11,723 nucleotides of DNA. Origin: Bacteroidales bacterium. GTDB taxonomy: Bacteria > Bacteroidota > Bacteroidia > Bacteroidales > 4484-276. The stretch is from NCBI GenBank assembly GCA_018400545.1, contig JAGYLT010000042.1:1-11723 (forward strand), in the 5' to 3' direction. Each line of letters starts with the position of its first letter. Position 1 is the first letter of the stretch. Under the pieces are notes generated by a model, which worked only from the letters and a program-made list of their open reading frames with translations, did no database searches and was not told the DNA's origin. Below, in pieces: positions 7,147 through 11,723 of the stretch. The position numbers and the translations under genes are program-made.

Positions 7147-7293
7147 GGCCCTTCTTTACATGCTTTAGTTTTTCCGCACATCTCCCCTCTCAATACCCTT
7201 TTGGAAAATAATTTAACAATACCGCTTTAGTGTTGTTATTATGGCTTTGTTGGGAAAAAGTACATCATCAGGGTAAAAAAAATGGGATAGTAT

Positions 7294-9111
7294 ATGTCGG
7301 AAGAAGTACTAATTAACCTTGCGGGATTAATCATACTGGGGATTGGAGCGCAGTGGCTGGCATGGAGGCTGAGATTTCCTTCCATTGTTTTTTTGCTGAT
7401 TTTTGGTTTCATGGCAGGGCCTGTCACAGGATTCCTGAATCCTGACCAGTTGCTTGGCGATGTGCTCCTGCCTTTTGTAACCCTTGCCGTAGCCGTAATC
7501 CTTTTTGAAGGCGGACTCACCCTAAACATCAAGGAACTGCGCGAAATAGGCGGAACAGTCCTGGGCCTTGTATCGATTGGTGTATTGGTTACATGGATCA
7601 TCGGGGGACTGGGAGCTTATTATATCCTGGGGCTTAACTTCCAGATTTCCATTTTGCTTGGGGCTATCCTTGTGGTAACCGGCCCGACTGTGATTGGCCC
7701 TTTACTCCGGCATATCCGGCCTACCGGTAAAGTAAACGACATCCTGAAATGGGAAGGCATTGTGATCGACCCCATCGGGGCTATGCTGGCCGTGCTGGTT
7801 TTTGAGGCTATTCTGGTTGGTGAAATTCAGGGTGCTACGGCTATGGTATTGCTAACCCTCGGTAAAACCGTACTTTTCGGTGGGTTGATCGGGCTGGGCT
7901 TTGCGTGGCTGCTGCTTGTGCTGTTGCGAAAATACTGGGTTCCGGATTTTTTACAGGAAACGGTTACACTCTCTCTGGTTATTGCAGCCTATCTGCTCTC
8001 CGACCTCATCCAACCGGAATCAGGGCTTTTCTCAGCAACGCTTATGGGCATCATCATGGCCAACCAGCGATATGTCTCCGTCAAACACATCCTCCAATTC
8101 AAAGAAAACCTGCGCATCCTGATCATCTCTGTTTTATTCATTATTTTATCTGCCAGGCTCGATCCCTCCTCACTGGCTTACGTTTCCATTGGCAGTGCAG
8201 TTTTTCTGGGGTTAATGATATTTATTGCCCGGCCTTTATCCGTATTTTTCTCTACGATCGGTAAAAAAATCAGCTGGCGCGAAAAACTTTTCCTTTCCTG
8301 GATTGCACCACGTGGTATAGTGGCTGCAGCGGTTTCTTCGATCTTTGCACTACGATTGCTCGAAACCGGTATAGAAAACGCGGAAGCCCTTGTTCCGGTA
8401 ACATTCGTCGTGATTGTTGGAACCGTTGTAATTTATGGCCTTACCTCCACCCCGGTAGCCCGGTGGCTGGGCGTTGCCGAATCCGATTCGCAGGGAATCC
8501 TTATTGTTGGCAGCCATCCCTGGGCGTTGGAAATTGCGAAGACCATCAAACAGGAGGGCTTTAATGTGGTGATGGTGGATACCAACAGGCGTGATGTTTC
8601 CCGTGCTAAAATGGAAGGCATCAAAACGGTTTATGGCAGCATCATGTCGGAATATGTGGTTGAGCAGATACCCCTCGGCGGCATTGGAAAATTGATGGCA
8701 CTAACTTCAAATGATGAGATAAATTCTCTGTCGGTGTTGCGCTTTGGTGAAATATTCGACCGCCAGGAACTTTACCAGTTGATACCTTTCCAGGCAGAAA
8801 AAGGCAATGAACAGGATTACTCTCCCAAACATTTGAGGGGAAGGTTTTTATTTGGCAAAGGTGTCACCTTCGCCAGGCTGCGCAGGCAATTTTATAAAGG
8901 AGCGGTGATAAAATCAACAAAACTCACAAAGGATTTTGATTACGAAGCATTTAAAAAGTTTTATGGTGAGGAAGCCATCCCTCTTTTCCTGATCAACGAG
9001 AACAAAGAATTGCAGGTGATTAACACCGAAAATACTGTAAAACCAAAACCCGGAAATACCATCATTGCCATGGTGGAGGATAAAAAGAAGAAGCACGCCA
9101 AAAACGCCTAA
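7294..9111 (+). CDS. CPA1-type cation/proton antiporter with C-terminal RCK-like domain
   Basis: A 605-residue inner-membrane antiporter expected to exchange Na+ or K+ for H+. Residues about 5-395 form some 12-13 helices of the Na+/H+ exchanger fold. The core region reads VTGPTVIGPLLRHIRP (128-143), then WEGIVIDPIGA (153-163) with Glu154 and Asp159, and PRGIVAAAV (339-347) with the conserved Arg340. Asp159 corresponds to the transport aspartate, but the neighbour that is Asn in classical NhaP (ND) or Asp in electrogenic exchangers (DD) is Ile158. From about 400 a Rossmann-like RCK/TrkA-N domain begins (GILIVGSHPWALEIAKTI, then VVMVDTN), followed by a TrkA-C-like end; its nucleotide loop lacks the GxGxxG pattern. 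Ion specificity is not readable. The stop overlaps that of the convergent gene. A lysine-rich tail ends the protein. Confidence 0.9.
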   Translation: MSEEVLINLAGLIILGIGAQWLAWRLRFPSIVFLLIFGFMAGPVTGFLNPDQLLGDVLLPFVTLAVAVILFEGGLTLNIKELREIGGTVLGLVSIGVLVTWIIGGLGAYYILGLNFQISILLGAILVVTGPTVIGPLLRHIRPTGKVNDILKWEGIVIDPIGAMLAVLVFEAILVGEIQGATAMVLLTLGKTVLFGGLIGLGFAWLLLVLLRKYWVPDFLQETVTLSLVIAAYLLSDLIQPESGLFSATLMGIIMANQRYVSVKHILQFKENLRILIISVLFIILSARLDPSSLAYVSIGSAVFLGLMIFIARPLSVFFSTIGKKISWREKLFLSWIAPRGIVAAAVSSIFALRLLETGIENAEALVPVTFVVIVGTVVIYGLTSTPVARWLGVAESDSQGILIVGSHPWALEIAKTIKQEGFNVVMVDTNRRDVSRAKMEGIKTVYGSIMSEYVVEQIPLGGIGKLMALTSNDEINSLSVLRFGEIFDRQELYQLIPFQAEKGNEQDYSPKHLRGRFLFGKGVTFARLRRQFYKGAVIKSTKLTKDFDYEAFKKFYGEEAIPLFLINENKELQVINTENTVKPKPGNTIIAMVEDKKKKHAKNA

Positions 9112-9977
9112 CGGGCTGGCTCGCCGAGTTTATCGTCGCGGATGCTATAATAAATCCCCGTAAGGGATACGAAAGCCGTGATGAGGTAAAACAACAGGCT
9201 GAGCGCGATGGAATTGCTGATGTCCAATCCCATCATTTCAGCACCAAACAAAAATGTGATTTCCCGGGAGCCGATTCCGCCAATAGTCATTGGTAATGCA
9301 GCCACGATGGATGACAACAAAAACACAAAGATGTATTCATGTAATTCACCAAAAACGCCAATCGACATCAAGATAAAAACTGCTGAAATTACCTGTGAAA
9401 GCTGCACCAGAAATGATTGCCCGAGGGTTTGAAAAAATATCTTCAGATACTTTGAAAATAAAATCCTGACAAAGAAATAGAATGCAGCCACTGAAACCGG
9501 AATGAGCAGCCAAACAAAATTGCGGTAAACTTCAGGAATGGGAATAAAAACAGCCAGCCCGGACGCCAGACAAAACAAAGCAAGCAAACCCATCACGCGG
9601 TCGATAAGGATGGCCCAGAAAATATTCCTGGCCTTTACGTCAAACCGCTTATTGAGCAGCCAGATTTTATATCCGTCCCCACCTATTCCACCCGGCAGAA
9701 ACAGGTTGTAAAACATCCCCAGCAAATAAAGCCGGATGTTGAATGCATCGCTGATTATGATACCGGTGGAGGCCAAAAAACGGTTTAGCCTAAAAGCGGC
9801 GATAAGTTTGGAAACGGCAAAAAACAACAGTGCAGGTATCAGGTACCACAAGTTGACCCGGCTAAAAACCCGGAGCAGTTCCTCTGTATCGATTTTGTAA
9901 AGCACAAACCCGAGAATACCCAGCGAGAGAGTGATTTTGATGGCTGTTTTAACATGTTTGTGGATTTTTATCTTCAC
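9108..9977 (-). CDS. UPF0104 / lysylphosphatidylglycerol synthase-like membrane protein (putative lipid flippase)
   Basis: A 289-residue protein with about eight membrane helices from the family of the MprF transmembrane domain, YbhN and AglD. It lacks the soluble aminoacyl-transferase domain of MprF, so it is unlikely to make lysyl-lipid by itself. Signatures are NLFLPGGIGGDGYK (91-104), the following DRVMG (126-130), and the late loop PMTIGGIGSREI. Members are thought to move or help process lipid-linked molecules across the inner membrane, but no substrate is fixed. The start is GTG at 9977, supported by AGGA 9 nt upstream and by the absence of an earlier start in frame; the next Met is at about residue 88. 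It lies 55 nt after the glycosyltransferase gene on the same strand, suggesting co-transcription. Its TAG stop overlaps the TAA of the antiporter. Confidence 0.85.
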   Translation of the reverse strand: MKIKIHKHVKTAIKITLSLGILGFVLYKIDTEELLRVFSRVNLWYLIPALLFFAVSKLIAAFRLNRFLASTGIIISDAFNIRLYLLGMFYNLFLPGGIGGDGYKIWLLNKRFDVKARNIFWAILIDRVMGLLALFCLASGLAVFIPIPEVYRNFVWLLIPVSVAAFYFFVRILFSKYLKIFFQTLGQSFLVQLSQVISAVFILMSIGVFGELHEYIFVFLLSSIVAALPMTIGGIGSREITFLFGAEMMGLDISNSIALSLLFYLITAFVSLTGIYYSIRDDKLGEPAR

Positions 9978-9986
9978 TGTTACTTT

Positions 9987-9990
9987 TCCT
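9987..9990 (-). promoter_or_regulatory. Shine-Dalgarno site supporting a GTG start
   Basis: AGGA on the minus strand (in GCAGGAAAAGT) lies 9 nt before the GTG at 9977-9975 and supports this non-ATG start of the UPF0104 gene. Confidence 0.55.
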
Positions 9991-10032
9991 GCTTTGGTTC
10001 AACATCGTGCTAAAGGGTTGCAATATTACTTT

Positions 10033-11322
10033 TTATTTTCTTGTCGGAATAGATTTCCCGTTAAGGTAATCCATAATGTGATAGTAGCCGGCCTTTTCGA
10101 TATTTTGAAAACCATTGATGGCCAGCGTGGCAAAAGTGCCGTTTTCAAGTTTTTCACTAAACCATTTTGCCAGGTTGGTCTTTTGCGGAAGGTCTGCGGC
10201 AGCTTTATTTTTCAGTAGCCACCTTCGGTTGTATTCCTCCTGGGAGCCCAGCGGCGGTGTCATTAAAATGGGGAGACCCAGCCCGGCATAAAACGATAAC
10301 TCGCTGGGCTTGGTAACCAGCAAATCAGTTTCCCTTATAATTTGGTTGAATCTTTTGAAGTAGGCGTCTTTTTCTTTTTCAAAAATGATCTCAACTGATT
10401 TATCGAACCTGCCGGTAGATATTTTCAGGAAATGATCGCTTACCTCCTCACGAACACCGGCGATAAGATTGATTTTGATATTTTCCGAAATCAGCAACGC
10501 TTCAAATGATTTCAATAAAATGGCAGCCCAATCAGTTTGTGCTCCGGCACCGCCTACTGCAAACGAAATGGTAAGCGGGTCAGGTTTCACAATATTCATT
10601 TTCAGAAAATCTTTACAAAAATCCGGAACCTCCATATCGCTTCTATTTTCAGGCAAAAGCCGGTGTAGCCGCTTACAAAAATCAGATTTAGCAATCTCCA
10701 GGTTTTTACTACCAGAAAGATCCGGGTGAAGCGGGAATCCGGTTTGAACAATGTTTTTTTCAGGAACGCCGTACGATTTCAGCCTTTCGGTGGCTTCAGG
10801 GCATGGCGTAAAATATTTAATGTTGGTCTGATCCGGCTTGTCAGAAACCCAGACCCGGTTCAGGTCGCTGTCGCAAATGATGCAAAAAATATCCGGAATC
10901 CCGGCCATGTCCGCAGCGATAGCGGGTGCGTAAAATGAGGTGATTACCGGAGCGGGTTCGTTTTTAATTTTATCCACAACACCCCGGCACAGCCCACGCC
11001 TGATTTGCAGTTTCAGCAGTTTCACCTGGTAGGTTGGCCTCCTGAAATCAACACCGGAATTTTGTTTTGGAATCCGCAACAGGGAATTCAGCATCCTGAA
11101 TAAAATACTCCCGATTAATGGTACTTTAGCAGCCCTTGAAATAAACTCATATGCCCAAAGCACTTTGTCCCAATACTTTTGCTCAGCTTTGGGCGTAAAG
11201 ACATCGTTGTTCATATTGATGATGCGATATCTTGCAACTCCGGCAAACGGATCTGTAGCGCGCTGATGGCCGTAACCCATGTCGGCAGTAAGCACCCAGT
11301 ATTTTTGATTGGTAGCGTTCAT
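10033..11322 (-). CDS. GT28-like glycosyltransferase (MGDG synthase / diacylglycerol glucosyltransferase type)
   Basis: A 429-residue protein with the two-lobed GT-B plan. The N-terminal lobe begins with a strand and the loop TADMGYGHQRAT (12-23), which matches the GxGH acceptor loop of MGDG synthase and UgtP-type enzymes. The middle contains FCIICDSDLNRVWVS (146-160), then VQTGFPLHPDL. The C-terminal lobe starts near TISFAVGGAGAQTDW and carries the donor-sugar signature KPSELSFYAGLGLPIL (338-353), then PPLGSQEEYN, close to the KPG-E-P-GQEE pattern of the family. Such enzymes move a sugar from a nucleotide sugar to a lipid at the cytoplasmic membrane face. Sugar and acceptor cannot be read. 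A TTG at 11328 is two codons earlier; ATG 11322 is chosen as the normal start. It is first of a two-gene unit with the UPF0104 protein, suggesting a shared glycolipid or envelope pathway. Confidence 0.82.
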   Translation of the reverse strand: MNATNQKYWVLTADMGYGHQRATDPFAGVARYRIINMNNDVFTPKAEQKYWDKVLWAYEFISRAAKVPLIGSILFRMLNSLLRIPKQNSGVDFRRPTYQVKLLKLQIRRGLCRGVVDKIKNEPAPVITSFYAPAIAADMAGIPDIFCIICDSDLNRVWVSDKPDQTNIKYFTPCPEATERLKSYGVPEKNIVQTGFPLHPDLSGSKNLEIAKSDFCKRLHRLLPENRSDMEVPDFCKDFLKMNIVKPDPLTISFAVGGAGAQTDWAAILLKSFEALLISENIKINLIAGVREEVSDHFLKISTGRFDKSVEIIFEKEKDAYFKRFNQIIRETDLLVTKPSELSFYAGLGLPILMTPPLGSQEEYNRRWLLKNKAAADLPQKTNLAKWFSEKLENGTFATLAINGFQNIEKAGYYHIMDYLNGKSIPTRK

Positions 11323-11430
11323 CTGCAAAGCCGCGAAAATACACGAAAAAGAATTTCAGTGATGGGTGTTTTTTAAGTTGAGTGAATTTAATCTTGTAAG
11401 TCTCTTAAAATGTTTGTTACTAAAAGGATA

Positions 11431-11492
11431 TTGGTTGATTGGTTGATTGGTTGATTGGTTGATTGGTTATTGGTTGATTGGTTATTGGTTGA
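11431..11492. repeat. Short tandem repeat array, 8-bp unit with 7-bp variants
   Basis: Eight consecutive units: TTGGTTGA four times, TTGGTTA, TTGGTTGA, TTGGTTA, TTGGTTGA. The 7-bp units lack one G, and the array otherwise has no substitutions. This points to replication slippage or unit conversion. It lies about 110 bp upstream of the glycosyltransferase start and is outside any gene. Confidence 0.95.
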
Positions 11493-11495
11493 TGT

Positions 11496-11510
11496 CGAAG
11501 CTACGCTTCG
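11496..11510. repeat. Short perfect hairpin next to the tandem array
   Basis: CGAAGC-TAC-GCTTCG forms a 6-bp stem with a 3-nt loop, starting 4 nt after the tandem array. There is no T-run on either side that would make it a clear terminator. It may belong to an interspersed repeat, but only one copy is in the window. Confidence 0.6.
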
Positions 11511-11666
11511 CAGCGAGGCGGGCATTGGATTTCGGATATCGCATATTTTCAACAATTTGCGAAAACTGTCAGTCAGAATAGTCTGTTGCAGATTTACTTA
11601 CACCTATCTGGCTTTTCACCATTAACTGAATAACGCTTTAAAAAATAACGAATACCCAACTTGGAC

Positions 11667-11720
11667 AAGCCAAAACCAAAAAGGGGGATACCCTTAAAAG
11701 CATGTATCATGTTTTGGCTT
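11667..11720. repeat. Inverted repeat enclosing two smaller hairpins
   Basis: The outer arms AAGCCAAAAC (11667-11676) and GTTTTGGCTT (11711-11720) are perfectly complementary over 10 bp, 34 nt apart. Inside lie AAGGG-GGATA-CCCTT (11681-11695) and CATG-TAT-CATG (11701-11711, whose last base also belongs to the outer arm). Together they could fold as a three-way junction in RNA or a cruciform in DNA. It may be a structured RNA, a terminator for a gene beyond the edge, or the end of an element; the window stops 3 nt later. Confidence 0.6.
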
Positions 11721-11723
11721 ATC

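Larger units (their letters stand above)
11323..11723. other. Gene-free region with repeats at the right edge
   Basis: No reading frame here looks like a gene on either strand. It holds the upstream region of the minus-strand glycosyltransferase, a short-unit tandem array, a small hairpin and a nested inverted-repeat structure. A weak minus-strand -7-like TATTTTCG lies near 11333-11340, without a clear -33 partner. Between 11511 and 11660 I see only AT-rich sequence without a recognisable element. Confidence 0.6.

Noticed and set aside
7215..7237. Imperfect stem AACAATAC / GTGTTGTT before the antiporter
   Set aside because: It is AT-rich with a wobble pair and a 7-nt loop, and no T-run follows, so it is too weak to call a terminator.
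7905..8264. A 119-codon plus-strand open frame inside the antiporter gene
   Set aside because: It is out of frame with a continuous membrane-protein gene and has no recognisable features.
11431..11492. CRISPR-like array
   Set aside because: The units are contiguous 7-8 bp repeats without spacers, so this is a simple tandem repeat.

Overview
The window looks like chromosomal DNA from a member of the Bacteroidota. The reasons are AT-rich spacers, promoter elements matching the Bacteroidota pattern (TTTG, then TAnnTTTG), few Shine-Dalgarno sequences, and proteins whose style fits that phylum. I cannot name a genus. It holds eleven protein-coding genes and no RNA gene, CRISPR array or insertion sequence that I can recognise.

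Left part (1-1504): a small flavin nitroreductase-family protein (24-584), then a membrane-targeted monoheme cytochrome c (740-1204) closed by a strong hairpin terminator (1275-1305). An AT-rich spacer follows, with a pair of 14-bp direct repeats, a 9-bp-arm dyad and a probable -7 promoter element.

Centre (1507-6704): a compact same-strand operon for an aerobic caa3-type (heme-copper) cytochrome oxidase, in the order sco, coxA (subunit I), coxC (III), coxD (IV), coxB (II with a fused cytochrome c), ctaB (heme O synthase). Gaps are 1-18 nt. Together the genes supply the catalytic core, a copper chaperone for CuA and a heme-farnesylating enzyme. The upstream monoheme cytochrome c could feed electrons to the oxidase. 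Subunit I carries YSHPAV in place of GHPEV, which makes it an A2-type oxidase lacking the usual D-pathway glutamate. Subunit II lies after I, III and IV, which is not the textbook order.

Right part: a small orphan antitoxin-like gene with its own promoter (6901-7146), then a 605-residue CPA1-type cation/proton antiporter with a C-terminal RCK-like domain (7294-9111). Its stop codon overlaps the stop of a convergent two-gene minus-strand unit: a GT28/MGDG-synthase-like glycosyltransferase (10033-11322) followed by a UPF0104/LPG-synthase-like membrane protein (9108-9977). This pair probably works on a glycolipid or envelope component. The last 400 bases have no gene but contain an 8/7-bp tandem repeat array (11431-11492), a small hairpin, and a nested inverted-repeat structure (11667-11720) running to the window edge.

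I found no clearly new multi-gene system. The best leads are the A2-type oxidase in a rearranged operon, the toxin-less antitoxin-like gene, the unexplained regulatory dyad before the oxidase operon, and the structured DNA at the right end.
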